From an uncultured Myxococcales bacterium (GTDB lineage Bacteria > Myxococcota_A > UBA9042 > CAIXZC01), in contig CAITUV010000060.1 of assembly GCA_903895725.1 (NCBI GenBank), forward strand, positions 115,284 to 179,283: DNA of 64,000 bases. Direction: 5' to 3'. The notes under the pieces were generated by a model. It saw only the letters and a list, made by a program, of their open reading frames with translations, searched no databases and was not told where the DNA came from. Every line of letters begins with the position of its first letter. Within the stretch, counting starts at the first letter, position 1. The translations under genes and the position numbers were made by a program. Shown here one piece after another: positions 10,015 to 19,513 of the stretch.

Positions 10015-13000
10015 CTAGAAGCTGTAGCACCCCTTGGTATTCTTGATGTCGCAGATGTCGGTGGTGGCGGGGTTTCCGTCATCACACAGCGAGTTGTCTG
10101 CGGTCCAGTCCAGGCTGCTCGTCGACGGCTTGCACACGGCGCAGGCGATTTCGCCGTTGATCGCCCCCTGGGCATAGCAGACCAGATCGATGAAGCACTT
10201 GTCCGGGGCCACGGCCCCAAGCTTGCATTCCCCGTTCACGGGGCTCCACGACGCACACTCGATGGGCTCGGGACAGGCCGAGACGAGGATTCCCACGTCG
10301 TCGATGAGCAGCTCGGCCCCCAGCTGCACCGTCTTAATCATCCGGAACTTGAGGTCCGCCTTTCCCGAGGGCTGAGTAGAGACGTCGGCAACGAAGCGGT
10401 GCCAGAAGCCGTCACAGGTAGCGTTGGTCACGGTAAGTGCGACGGTCCCTCCCATGGAAACCTCCATGGACCAGGCGACCTTGTCGTTGGTGCAGCGGGC
10501 AAAGAAGCTGACGAGCGTCCTTCCCCCCTGAGGCACAGAGGGAATCCATACGCTCCGGTAGAAGTAGTTGTCGTCCTTGGCCACCCGGTAGTAGCGGAGG
10601 CTGTAGGAGCCGGTGTGTGCTCCGAACTGGTCAGCAGCCTGCTTGACGAGCCACGGATTGGCAGTCGCATAGGAGTACTTGAACGTCGGAGACGGCTGGT
10701 TCGGCGTCTGCCCTTCGAAACCCTCGAAGAAGAGTCGGAGCTTCTCTTTGCAGATCTTCTCCTCGCCCCCCGGCACGGTTCCGCTGCAGTCCTCCAGCGC
10801 GCCGCAGTCGGCGTCAACGGTGCAGCACTTCCCGCACTCGCACAGTCCCTGAGTGCACACTTCCCAGGATGCGCAGGCTCCACACGTGCCGCCGCATCCA
10901 TCGTCGCCACACTCGAGCCCGTCGCACTGGGGCACACAGCATGTGCCGTCAGGCAGGCATGGCTGGCCCTGCGGGCAGGTTCCGCAAGTCCCGTTGCAGC
11001 CATCCGGACCACACTCCTTCCCCGAGCAGCTCGGCGTGCAGGGCTGACAGGTCCCTGAACCCTCGGCGCAGATGGTACCTGCCGCACAGCTTCCGCAGGT
11101 GCCTCCACATCCGTCGCTCCCGCAAACGCGGCCCACGCAGTTGGGCTTGCAGCACGCGAAGCTCTTGGTGCAGATCTCCCCGGCCTTGCACTGGCCGCAG
11201 CTCCCGCCACAGCCGTCGTCGCCGCAGGCCTTCACGGGGGATGTGCAGTTCGGAGTGCAGCACTTCCGATTGGCGCAGATGGCGGTCCCCGAACACACGC
11301 CGCATGCGGCGCCACAGCCATCGTCGCCGCACTCGAATTTCCCGATGACGGCATCTTCGCAGACGGGACCGCAGCACGCCTGCTCGTAACAGACGTGACC
11401 GACGGCGCAGTCGGCCCCGGTCTTGCAGCAGCCGAGAATGGGGAGGAACAGGCATGCCTTCCCATCCTCGGTGCACGTGTCTTCCGTGCACACGTCGGAG
11501 TCGACGCAGGCCGGCGTCTTGGGCGCGCCCGGGACGCAGAACCCAGCGTTGTCGCACTTGTCACCGATGGAGCAGGGTTGCCCGTCGTCGCACGGGCTGC
11601 CACCGGGCATCTTCGCGTGCTTGCAGCCCGTTGCCGGGTCGCACGAGTCGGACGTGCAGTCGTTGGTATCGTCGCAGTCCACGGCAACCCCGGATGCACA
11701 GGAGCCCGCCAGACACGAATCGCCGAAGGTGCAGGCGTTGCCGTCGGAGCATGGGGTTCCGTTGACGACATCGGAAAGCGAGCACTCGCCGGTCGCCGGG
11801 GTGCACTTGTTCTTGCGGCAGGTGGTGTCGGCCCCCGTGTCGCATTTCACCTCGGTCCCGGCGGCGGCCATACAGTCGAAGATCACGCCGTTGAACTGGC
11901 AGGTGAGGAGGCCATCGCACAGGTCGGAATCCTTCGCCTTGCAGTCGGAATCGAGGTGACATCCGCACTTGTCCACGCCAGGCTTGCAGGTGCCGGAGGC
12001 ATCGCACTTGCCCTCGGGGAAGCAGACGTCCTTGGCCCCGGGTTGGGACGAGGGATAGGTGCAAGCCTGCCCTTCGGTCACGGGGACGTGGACGCAGGCC
12101 CCGCCCGCGTCACAGGCGTCCTGAGTGCAATCGTTGTAGTCGTTGCAGTCGATAGGAGGGGCGCTGCAGGTGCCCAATGCCGTGCATTTCCCGCTGCCGG
12201 TGCACGGGTCGGAATCCTCGCAGGCGCCTCCAGCGACGGGGGTCGCAGTGCAATTCCCCGAGGCCGGATCGCATCCGTCGGTCGTGCAGGGGTTGCCATC
12301 CGCACAGGGCTTGACAGTCCCTTCGCAAGTACCGTTCTCGATGCAAACGTCGCCGTTCGTGCAGCCGTTCAGGTCGTCGCAGGCCAGCCCCACGTTGGGG
12401 AGCGGGTCGTGAGCGCACTTGCCTTGAGCCTGGGAGCAGAAGTCGGCGGTGCAGGGGTTCGTGTCCGCACATTCGATGGGCTGTCCCTTGCCACACTTCC
12501 CCAAGGAGCACGAGCCCGACCCCGTGCAGGGGTCGTCATCGTCACAGCCGCCGCCCTCGTTCTGAGGGACCGTGAGGCATTTGCCCGTGAGAGGGTCGCA
12601 CGAGAAGCTCGCACAGGTATCCGCCTCGGGGCAGAAGACGATCGTCCCCTTGTCCAGGGTGCAGCTCCCGTTGAGGCAGACGAAGACGCCGTCACAGTAA
12701 TTGCCATTGTCCTCGCACTCGTCGTCCTGGTCGCATCCGCCCGTGCACTGGAGCGCGACCGGGTCGCACTTCGGGTTCAGCTTGAACTCGATGGAGCAAT
12801 CGAGCGGCTCGGACCAGGTCCCCCCCTCGCAGGTCAGCAGCGATTTGCCATCCTCTCCGCACCAGTGCCCGCCGTCGGCCACCTCGACGACATCCGCCTC
12901 CGGGTCGACGGCCAGGCAGGAAGTCGCCTCGACGGTACAGAAGGACACGTCCCCGCCGCCGACGGGGAGCACGCAGTGCCCGGCCTTGCAGGCCTCGTCG

Positions 13001-14106
13001 TCCGGACAGACGCTTCCGGACACGCAGGTGCCCTCGTCGACACCCCCGTCGCAGTCGTTGTCCTTGCCGTCGCAAAGCAGCTCTTCACTCCCCTGGTACA
13101 AGCTCACCTTGGAATAGTCACAGACCCACTTCCCGGCCATGCAGGCCGCCTTGATCGTCGCGCCCTGGCAGACCCCCTTCTGCTTGCACAGTGCGGCCGG
13201 GAGATCCTTGACTTCGCCGCCGATCCCTTCGTCGGTACGCCCGTCACAGTCGTTGTCCGTGTCGTCGCAGTGGGATTCGACTTCCTCGAAGTAGACCGGG
13301 TTGGTGGCCGAGTAATCGCACTCCCACTTGCCCTCCTTGCAGACCACCTTGGTCAACCCCGAGCAGACACCCTGCGTCTTGCACCCGGACAGCTCGGTGA
13401 AGGACGGGTCCTCATCGGTTGAGCCGTCGCAATCATCGTCTTTGCCGTTGCACAGCTCGAACCCCAGGCACGAGCTGCCTCCGTCGGTAAAGCCGGCAAA
13501 AACCGCAGAGAAATGGCTCAACTGGACCCACACGAGCCCGGTTCCCAGATCGGGCCACGCCGGGACGACCTCGAATTCGCTGCCACTCCCGAGGTAGCCC
13601 TTGACCAGAGGCCACTTTTCCGATTCCACGGACTGCGGATCCGAAAGAGGAAGTCGCACCACGACTGGCTTGGCAAATTTGGTACCCGACGGAGAGAGCT
13701 CGAACACGCCGCACACCGGAGTGACCCCCTCGGGGAACGTCGCCGTCCCCTCGGAAATCCCGATGGTCACCTCCTTGGATACCGCTCCGGCAGGGACGAC
13801 GAGGAGAACGCCGCCAGGGAAGAGGAAGGTCCCGCCCTCGGGGCCCACCACGTGCTCGTTCTGCTCCACCAGCTCCGGCTCGGCCTGGTCCTTCTCCCCG
13901 CCATCCGCCGCGACATCGAACAGCTCCTCCCAATCCGCCGGAGAGCTCAGCTCGGCATCACCCGACAAGTCGTTCCCGTCCGCCTCCGGGGCATCCTGCT
14001 CCACGACATCTGGCTTGACCAGAATCTTGCGCTGGACTTCCTTGATACAGGATACCGTCAGGCAAGCGACGACCAGGGACAACCAGGGCGCAACCGTCCA
14101 TCGCAT
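10015..14106 (-). CDS. Giant cysteine-rich lipoprotein: ZU5-like domain, MopE-like and other Cys repeats, C-terminal jelly-roll-like domain
   Basis: 1363 residues. The lipobox is LTVSC (Cys20), preceded by a GGAGGAG ribosome site that fixes ATG 14106. An acidic linker is followed by a ZU5-like beta domain (about 88-155: GPEGGTFLFPGGVLLVVPAG, then FELSPSGTKFAKPVVVRLPL). Three MopE-like motifs follow (CNGKDDDCDGSTDE, CDDTDNDCDGRTDE, CDGKDNDCDGGVDE). Next are about ten CxDxxPCTxxxCxxxxGxC units (slime-mould-repeat-like), then several CGDDGCGGxCGxC units. The C-terminus (about 1120-1290) looks like a carbohydrate-binding jelly roll (FFEGFEG..., later LLIDDVGI) before a last Cys-rich tail. It is probably a surface adhesin or scaffold. 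Known: similar mosaics are common in Myxococcota; individual functions are not established. Confidence 0.85.
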   Translation of the reverse strand: MRWTVAPWLSLVVACLTVSCIKEVQRKILVKPDVVEQDAPEADGNDLSGDAELSSPADWEELFDVAADGGEKDQAEPELVEQNEHVVGPEGGTFLFPGGVLLVVPAGAVSKEVTIGISEGTATFPEGVTPVCGVFELSPSGTKFAKPVVVRLPLSDPQSVESEKWPLVKGYLGSGSEFEVVPAWPDLGTGLVWVQLSHFSAVFAGFTDGGSSCLGFELCNGKDDDCDGSTDEDPSFTELSGCKTQGVCSGLTKVVCKEGKWECDYSATNPVYFEEVESHCDDTDNDCDGRTDEGIGGEVKDLPAALCKQKGVCQGATIKAACMAGKWVCDYSKVSLYQGSEELLCDGKDNDCDGGVDEGTCVSGSVCPDDEACKAGHCVLPVGGGDVSFCTVEATSCLAVDPEADVVEVADGGHWCGEDGKSLLTCEGGTWSEPLDCSIEFKLNPKCDPVALQCTGGCDQDDECEDNGNYCDGVFVCLNGSCTLDKGTIVFCPEADTCASFSCDPLTGKCLTVPQNEGGGCDDDDPCTGSGSCSLGKCGKGQPIECADTNPCTADFCSQAQGKCAHDPLPNVGLACDDLNGCTNGDVCIENGTCEGTVKPCADGNPCTTDGCDPASGNCTATPVAGGACEDSDPCTGSGKCTALGTCSAPPIDCNDYNDCTQDACDAGGACVHVPVTEGQACTYPSSQPGAKDVCFPEGKCDASGTCKPGVDKCGCHLDSDCKAKDSDLCDGLLTCQFNGVIFDCMAAAGTEVKCDTGADTTCRKNKCTPATGECSLSDVVNGTPCSDGNACTFGDSCLAGSCASGVAVDCDDTNDCTSDSCDPATGCKHAKMPGGSPCDDGQPCSIGDKCDNAGFCVPGAPKTPACVDSDVCTEDTCTEDGKACLFLPILGCCKTGADCAVGHVCYEQACCGPVCEDAVIGKFECGDDGCGAACGVCSGTAICANRKCCTPNCTSPVKACGDDGCGGSCGQCKAGEICTKSFACCKPNCVGRVCGSDGCGGTCGSCAAGTICAEGSGTCQPCTPSCSGKECGPDGCNGTCGTCPQGQPCLPDGTCCVPQCDGLECGDDGCGGTCGACASWEVCTQGLCECGKCCTVDADCGALEDCSGTVPGGEEKICKEKLRLFFEGFEGQTPNQPSPTFKYSYATANPWLVKQAADQFGAHTGSYSLRYYRVAKDDNYFYRSVWIPSVPQGGRTLVSFFARCTNDKVAWSMEVSMGGTVALTVTNATCDGFWHRFVADVSTQPSGKADLKFRMIKTVQLGAELLIDDVGILVSACPEPIECASWSPVNGECKLGAVAPDKCFIDLVCYAQGAINGEIACAVCKPSTSSLDWTADNSLCDDGNPATTDICDIKNTKGCYSF

Positions 14107-14123
14107 CCGCACTCCTCCTCCGC

Positions 14124-17100
14124 TCATGGAAGCGGCAACTCGAACGTGAAACCGGCACTTCCGTCGGGTGCCAGGCCCGGCAGGACTTTCCAGCCCGCCA
14201 GCTCCGCCCCTCCGAAAAGCCGGCGAACGGGGATCGGCCATTCCAGCAGAATATCCACTCCGGCCAGGATCGACACGGCCCCCAGCACATACCCGGCAAT
14301 GGAGAGCCCCTGCCAGGTCCGAGCCGAGCCGAGCGTGTCATCGAAGCGGCTCGAGTAGTCGGGAAGATACGGGTCGAGCCTCCCAGCGGAATCGGCCGCA
14401 TCGAATGCCTTCCAGTGCATCGCCGCACCGCCTCCGGCAAGGAGCACGCCGCCGCCCAGCAACCCCCATCCGAGGACGGTCCACTTGTCCAGTCGGCTCT
14501 CGCGGCCCGTCGTCACCCCTGTTCCGATCCCCCCCGTCGGACCGCTCTCGGTGTGGCCCGCCACTGCAGCCGCTCTCAGACGCTCTTCTTCGGCCAGCCT
14601 CGCCTTCTCGGCCTCTTCGCCCGCGATGCGGGCTTCCTCGTCGGCCTTGACCCTGGCCGCTTCATCCGCTGCGATGCGGGCTTCCTCGTCGGCCTTGACC
14701 CTGGCCGCTTCTTCCGCCGCAGCGCGGGCTTCCTCGTCGGCCTTGACCTTGGCCGCTCCTTCCGCTGCAACGCGGGCTTCCTCGGCCGCCTTGACCCTGG
14801 CCGCTTCTTCCGCCGCAACGCGGGCCCTTTCCTCCGCCTTGGCCGCCTCGACAAGCGCCAACTCCGCAGCGGCAGCGTTCCCTTCCGCCTCTGCTCTTGC
14901 GGCGGCCTCCGCCGCCTTACGGGCTTCCTCATCCGCTTTGGCCCTGGCTCTGGCCGCTTCTTCCTCGGCAATGTGCGCTTCTTCCGCCGCCTTGGCCTTG
15001 GCCGTCTCTTCGGCGGCGATTCGGGCTTCTTCCGCCGCCTTGGCCTTGGCGGCCTCCTCTGCCGCAACACCGGCTCCAGCCACGACAGCGCCGGCAGCCG
15101 CAGAGGCATCGACAGTCTTGGCCTCACCGCTCTCCCCGGCCTGGCCGGTAGCCGCCTTGCGTGCAGCCTCCTCTTCAGCGGCGAGGCGGGCATTCAGCTC
15201 GGCTTCGGCCCTTGCCTTCTCCTCCGCAATTCGACGGGCTTCGTCGTTCCGAGTGCGAACGGCCTCCTGTTCCAGGCGGGCCTTCTCCAGGGCCTCGGCT
15301 TCGGCCCGGGCCTGTTCGGCAGCGCTGGCCTTCTCCGCCTCCTCGGCAGCGAGCCGGGCCTGTTCTTCGGCCCGCATCCGCTCGTCCTGCGCCGCCTTGC
15401 TCCTGGCCTCTTCTTCGAGGCGGATGCGCTCTTCTTCTGCAGCTCTCTGCTTTGCCTGCTCCTCGGCAGCGAGGCGGGCCTGCTCCTCGGCCCGGGCGGA
15501 TTCTTCCGCCGCAAGTCGGGCGGTCCTGGCCTCCTCCGCAGCACGGTCCTCTGCGGACAACACCTTGTCGGGCTCGTTGGCCGTGAGAAACTCTCCAAGG
15601 AGGCTTCCCTCAGCAATTTTCCGGTCCCCTGCGGCCCCCCCTGCTGCCAGGGCGGCCCCAGCGCCCCCGGCTGCACTCGGCACGGCTGCCGAGAGCGAGG
15701 CCGAGGCCAGCGCCCCCCCGACTCCCACGGGCTGGGCGGAGGCACGATAGGACTCGACGAAGTGGAGCACCGCTTTCTGGAACAGGTCGGACTGCTCCGC
15801 CGGCGACTGGCGGATGCTGCCGGGAAGCGTCGTTGCCACGATGTTCTTGCGAATCTTGCCGATGCGGCGGAAGGCCTCCCGGCTGTCGGCAAGCGAGGGG
15901 TCCGCTTCGCCGTAGACGAGCAGCAGCGGCATCTCGAGCGATGCCAGCGAGTTGACCAGGGACGTGTCTTCGTAGGTGAGGAAGACTTCATCGAGCAACC
16001 AGGTCAGGCCGTAGTACCCGGGAGCGACGAGCATGGCCCGTCCCTCGCCGCGCACCTCGGCAGCCAGCTCCACCCGACTCCGATAGATGTTCCGGGCCCG
16101 GGGCGAGAGCTTGCCTCCCTGCAGGTCCAGGTACTCCAGCTCCTTCTTCCAGCGAGCGGGCAGAAGCCCCCATGTGGCGGCGAGGGTCTTCTCCATGTCC
16201 AGCCGTCTCGGGAACACCGGGTTTGCAATCACGACCTGCCGCACGGCCGAGGGGTACTTGCTCGCATAGTGGATTGCGGCCACTCCCGTGGCTCCCTGCG
16301 CCACGACGAACACGCCCTGAGGAGCAAGCTCCTGGCGGACAAGCTCGATCTTCTCGGATATCCGGGTCATGCAATCGAGCAGCGACGGCCGGTCCGAGCG
16401 CTTCTGGGAGCAGCCGGGGAACGGCATGACCACCACAGTCCTGTCCTCGGCCAGCAGCCCCAGGTAGCGGCCCATGAGGCGCGCATTGAGCTCCACCGTC
16501 GGTGCCAGGAACAGGATGGTCTCCTTCCCCTTGCCGAACACGAGCACCGGGATCTCCTCGTCTCCGGCCACCACGCTCTTCTGGAGCGCTTCGAAGGTTT
16601 CCTTCCCGCCCGGCGGATCCACGATGGCCCGGACGTCTCGCAACCACTCGTCCGGAGACCTCTGCCCCGACATGAACGTGATGTTGGCCACGGCCCTCTG
16701 GGCCTGCGTTGCCACTTCCGATTTGCGATGCCGGAGCTGCTCCGCAACGGCCTTGATGCTGCTGGAGGGATTTCCCAGGTAGGACAGGGCAACGAGCAGC
16801 TCGAGGCGGACCTGCCATTTCTCGTATTCGAGCATCCGGGCGAACGAGGGGCCTGCAGACAGCTCACCCATGCTGAACAGGCCGGCGATGCCCGCGAGCC
16901 GGATGTCCATGTCGGAATCCTCTTCGGCCCGTGACAGGAGCACCGGAACTGCGGCCGGGTCACCGGTAGCCGCCAGGATCCGGACGGACTCGGCGCGGAC
17001 CCGTGCGTCCTCGTCGGTCGTTGCGCGAACCACGAAGTCCACCGTCTCCCGGGTCCCATACAGACTGACGATGCGGAGGATGGTGACCTTGTCCTCCGGG

Positions 17101-18089
17101 GGAGCCTTGGCATACAACTTCACCAGCAGCGGGAAGACCGCCGGGTCCTGGTAAAACGAGAGGAACTGCTGCGCCATCTCCCGCATCTTCGGGTGCTTGG
17201 CCTGCAGAAGCGAGACAACCTCCGGCGCAGCCTTGGAACCGATGGACAGCAGCGCATCCATCGCTGCGGCCGCACGCTTGGTGTCTCCCGCCTTGAGAAT
17301 CATGAGCAGCGACGACACGCTGGGGGCCCCGATGCGAACCAGGGCGGCCACGGCCACAGCGGCCTCGTCCTCCTCCCCCAGGGCCTGGAGAAGCGTGGGC
17401 ACGACGCGGCCGGCTTCCGAGGGGCCCTTCTGCCCCATGAGCCCGAGCGTATCCAGGAGGGCCAGGCGAAGGCCCCGATTCGAGACCGAGCGGGAGAACT
17501 CGGCCTGGCGCAGCATCTCCATCAGCTCGGGCAATGCCGGGACGCCCAGACGACTCACGATCAGCTCGCCAGCCCGGGCCCGGACTTTGTCGCTGGAGTC
17601 CGACAGCCCTCCCATCAGCAGCCCATTGACCCGCTTGGCATCGCCGTTCTCGGCCAACCAATCGAGCGCCAGGAGGCGAACCTTCGGGTTCTGCGACTTG
17701 CCGAGGAGGTCGAACATGGCTTCCGCACTCGCCCCGTCGCCCTTTCCCGTCGAGATCGCCCGGGCAGCCTCGTACTCCAGCATGGGGTCCTTCAGCGCAT
17801 TGATGATGACGGACGTGCCCTTGGCCCCGAAATCGGGCAGGACGCGCAGGATCTCACGGCGGAGCTGCTCACTGCTCTTCTTCGACGACAGCGCCTTGTC
17901 CAGCTCGGCCACGGCCTTGGCCGCGTCCAGAGCCAGCAGGGCCTCCCGTGCACCGCTGCGAAGCGTGGGATCCGCAAGCTGTTGGACCAGAACGGCCGGA
18001 TCCTTCTCCTGAGCGGCACACGGTGACACGGCCGGCGTCATGACGAACCAGCACAACCCTGCGACAACGGGGAGTAGTAGTCGGCTCAA
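14124..18089 (-). CDS. Secreted HEAT-repeat protein with pseudo-hydrolase domain, Ala/Glu coiled coil and C-terminal membrane segments
   Basis: 1321 residues. The start is TTG 18089, supported by GAGGTG seven bases upstream and by a complete signal peptide (LLLPVVAGLCWFVMTPAVSP). Residues 30-500 are HEAT-like helical repeats (VRLLALDWLAENGD, VRAESVRILAATGD). Residues 512-783 have the order of an alpha/beta hydrolase, but the nucleophile elbow reads AQGATG (597-602), with Gly599 in place of the catalytic Ser, and the catalytic His region lacks His, so it is probably inactive. Residues about 860-1195 are a highly repetitive Ala/Glu/Lys/Arg coiled coil of the EEARxAAEEAARxKADEEAR type, like TolA. 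Two hydrophobic segments (GWGLLGGGVLLAGGG; GYVLGAVSILAGV) follow. It probably spans the periplasm. It ends 17 bases before the Cys-rich lipoprotein start, so the two form an operon. Confidence 0.8.
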   Translation of the reverse strand: MSRLLLPVVAGLCWFVMTPAVSPCAAQEKDPAVLVQQLADPTLRSGAREALLALDAAKAVAELDKALSSKKSSEQLRREILRVLPDFGAKGTSVIINALKDPMLEYEAARAISTGKGDGASAEAMFDLLGKSQNPKVRLLALDWLAENGDAKRVNGLLMGGLSDSSDKVRARAGELIVSRLGVPALPELMEMLRQAEFSRSVSNRGLRLALLDTLGLMGQKGPSEAGRVVPTLLQALGEEDEAAVAVAALVRIGAPSVSSLLMILKAGDTKRAAAAMDALLSIGSKAAPEVVSLLQAKHPKMREMAQQFLSFYQDPAVFPLLVKLYAKAPPEDKVTILRIVSLYGTRETVDFVVRATTDEDARVRAESVRILAATGDPAAVPVLLSRAEEDSDMDIRLAGIAGLFSMGELSAGPSFARMLEYEKWQVRLELLVALSYLGNPSSSIKAVAEQLRHRKSEVATQAQRAVANITFMSGQRSPDEWLRDVRAIVDPPGGKETFEALQKSVVAGDEEIPVLVFGKGKETILFLAPTVELNARLMGRYLGLLAEDRTVVVMPFPGCSQKRSDRPSLLDCMTRISEKIELVRQELAPQGVFVVAQGATGVAAIHYASKYPSAVRQVVIANPVFPRRLDMEKTLAATWGLLPARWKKELEYLDLQGGKLSPRARNIYRSRVELAAEVRGEGRAMLVAPGYYGLTWLLDEVFLTYEDTSLVNSLASLEMPLLLVYGEADPSLADSREAFRRIGKIRKNIVATTLPGSIRQSPAEQSDLFQKAVLHFVESYRASAQPVGVGGALASASLSAAVPSAAGGAGAALAAGGAAGDRKIAEGSLLGEFLTANEPDKVLSAEDRAAEEARTARLAAEESARAEEQARLAAEEQAKQRAAEEERIRLEEEARSKAAQDERMRAEEQARLAAEEAEKASAAEQARAEAEALEKARLEQEAVRTRNDEARRIAEEKARAEAELNARLAAEEEAARKAATGQAGESGEAKTVDASAAAGAVVAGAGVAAEEAAKAKAAEEARIAAEETAKAKAAEEAHIAEEEAARARAKADEEARKAAEAAARAEAEGNAAAAELALVEAAKAEERARVAAEEAARVKAAEEARVAAEGAAKVKADEEARAAAEEAARVKADEEARIAADEAARVKADEEARIAGEEAEKARLAEEERLRAAAVAGHTESGPTGGIGTGVTTGRESRLDKWTVLGWGLLGGGVLLAGGGAAMHWKAFDAADSAGRLDPYLPDYSSRFDDTLGSARTWQGLSIAGYVLGAVSILAGVDILLEWPIPVRRLFGGAELAGWKVLPGLAPDGSAGFTFELPLP
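14570..15560 (-). repeat. Degenerate tandem repeats encoding the Ala/Glu-rich coiled coil
   Basis: Many near-identical units (on the + strand: GCTTCTTCCGCCGC, GGCCTTGACC and similar) encode EEAARVKADEEAR-like heptad blocks. The DNA-level similarity between 14640 and 14830 is strong enough to allow copy-number slippage. Confidence 0.7.
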
Positions 18090-18124
18090 GCGCGCTCACC
18101 TCGCAACAGACAACACCGGCAAGG

Positions 18125-18154
18125 ATCGTAGCATTAACTTTAACGGGTGGTCAA
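18125..18154 (-). promoter_or_regulatory. Putative promoter, TTGACC-N18-TACGAT
   Basis: The -35 box is at 18149-18154 and the -10 box at 18125-18130 on the minus strand, 30 bases upstream of the ribosome site of the HEAT gene. Confidence 0.5.
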
Positions 18155-18197
18155 ATTGCCATCGTTTTGGTTCGCGCCCGTGCGGGAAGGCAGCCCG

Positions 18198-18226
18198 TTG
18201 CCTCGCGGCGCGAAGGCGTATATCAT
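18198..18226 (+). promoter_or_regulatory. Putative promoter, TTGCCT-N17-TATCAT
   Basis: The -35 box is at 18198-18203 and the -10 box at 18221-18226, upstream of the TonB-like gene at 18272. A GC-rich dyad (CACGGGGCCAGCCCCCGG) lies in the leader. Confidence 0.5.
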
Positions 18227-18271
18227 CCGGCCTGGTCCACGGGGCCAGCCCCCGGGACAAAGGCGGAGCGG

Positions 18272-19501
18272 ATGCAGGGGAATCGCGGCAATCCCGGCAG
18301 AAGGAGGCTGCTCATCGTTGCGGCCGTCTCCCTGGCTGCGCACGCGGTGGCTCTTCCGGCTGCCTACCACCTGCTGTTCGCAGCCCGGGGAACCGGTGCG
18401 GTCCTCCCCTCGCTGGATGCGAGTGCCGAGGCCGAGAAGGCGGCAGAAGCCCCGCCAGAGGCTCCCATCCTCGAGCCGTCCGTGCCGCTCACGAGCGTCC
18501 AGGCTGCACCGCTTCCCTCTCCTCCCGACCTTCCACTCCATTGGGCACCTCCGCCGCCCGCCCCGCTGGACGTCCACCCCTCCCCCGCTCGCCGCCTCGA
18601 GCGGAAGCCGGACTCCGGGATGCACCGCTCCTCTCCTGGCACTCCCGACTCGGCCCGGGGTTCTTCGAGGGTGGAGGAAGGCCGTGGAGCGGACCTGGAT
18701 GACGAAGCTGCCGAGGAAGGCAGCGGCGGGAACGGGGACTCGGGGGCCCCTCCGGGGACGGACTCCGGGGAAGGAGCGACAGCGAGCGCTTCCAGCGGCG
18801 CCATCGAGCCGCCGGCAGGCGGGCAGTGGCCCGAAGTCCCCCCCCCCTCTCTGGTTGCATCCCTTCCGCCCGGCGGGCTCAGAACCCGTCCGCTCGACCC
18901 GGAGCTCGATGCGGACAGCCGTACGCGGATGGTGCAGAGGGTCTACTCGCTGAGCCGCTATCCACGGGAGGCGCTTGATGCCGAATCGGAGGGTACCGTG
19001 ACGGTCCGGTTCCGCATCGACCGGGACGGGCGGGCGTGCGACATCGAGGCGTTTCCCACGGCGGAGGATCTTCACCCGTCGCTGGCGGAGGAGGCCGTAC
19101 GCATGGTGCGCGAGGGGGCCCCCTACCCGCTCCCGGCGCTGCGAAGCGAAGTGGACCTCTTCGTAGCGGTAGCCTGGCGCAACACCGAGCAGGCCAAGGG
19201 GGATCGCGTGGTGGTCGTCGTCCCCTCCGGAAGTGCTGCCGTGGACGAGGCGGCCCATGCTCTGGCTCTTGCCGAAGCCCGAGGGCAGGACGAGCTGGGA
19301 TGGCACCTCTCGACCTGGTCGCTCAAGGCGATTGCCGACACCCCGGTCCGCAGTCAGGGCTCGGGCGTACGTATCGTGTCGTTCGAAGGGGATGAGCGGC
19401 TTCGACCGCCGCTGGAAAAGGCGGTCGCCGCCCGTCTCGACGTGCCGGACAAGACGGGCTACCTGAAGATCCCGATCCGGTTCCGCATACAACCCAACTA
19501 G
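18272..19501 (+). CDS. TonB-like energy-transducer protein
   Basis: 409 residues. There is an N-terminal cytoplasmic stub and one membrane segment (LLIVAAVSLAAHAVALPAAY, about 13-32), then a long Pro-, Ser- and Gly-rich periplasmic linker. A TonB-box-type C-terminal fold begins near residue 225 (YPREALDAESEGTVTVRFRI, followed by DRDGRACDIE). About 120 further residues follow that are not in the short TonB family. Known: TonB couples the proton motive force to outer-membrane transporters. No ExbB/ExbD or receptor gene is in the window, so the partner is unknown. ATG 18272 is chosen because GGCGGAG precedes it; an in-frame start at 18167 lies upstream of the promoter. The ceramidase-like gene follows 12 bases after its stop. 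Confidence 0.7.
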   Translation: MQGNRGNPGRRRLLIVAAVSLAAHAVALPAAYHLLFAARGTGAVLPSLDASAEAEKAAEAPPEAPILEPSVPLTSVQAAPLPSPPDLPLHWAPPPPAPLDVHPSPARRLERKPDSGMHRSSPGTPDSARGSSRVEEGRGADLDDEAAEEGSGGNGDSGAPPGTDSGEGATASASSGAIEPPAGGQWPEVPPPSLVASLPPGGLRTRPLDPELDADSRTRMVQRVYSLSRYPREALDAESEGTVTVRFRIDRDGRACDIEAFPTAEDLHPSLAEEAVRMVREGAPYPLPALRSEVDLFVAVAWRNTEQAKGDRVVVVVPSGSAAVDEAAHALALAEARGQDELGWHLSTWSLKAIADTPVRSQGSGVRIVSFEGDERLRPPLEKAVAARLDVPDKTGYLKIPIRFRIQPN

Positions 19502-19513
19502 GAGGACGTGCCA

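Noticed and set aside
11395..13422. 675-codon open frame on the + strand
   Set aside because: Antisense to the giant Cys-rich lipoprotein; no start signal and no recognisable domain.
14415..16934. 839-codon open frame on the + strand
   Set aside because: Antisense to the HEAT/coiled-coil gene; the repetitive composition mirrors the Ala/Glu repeats.
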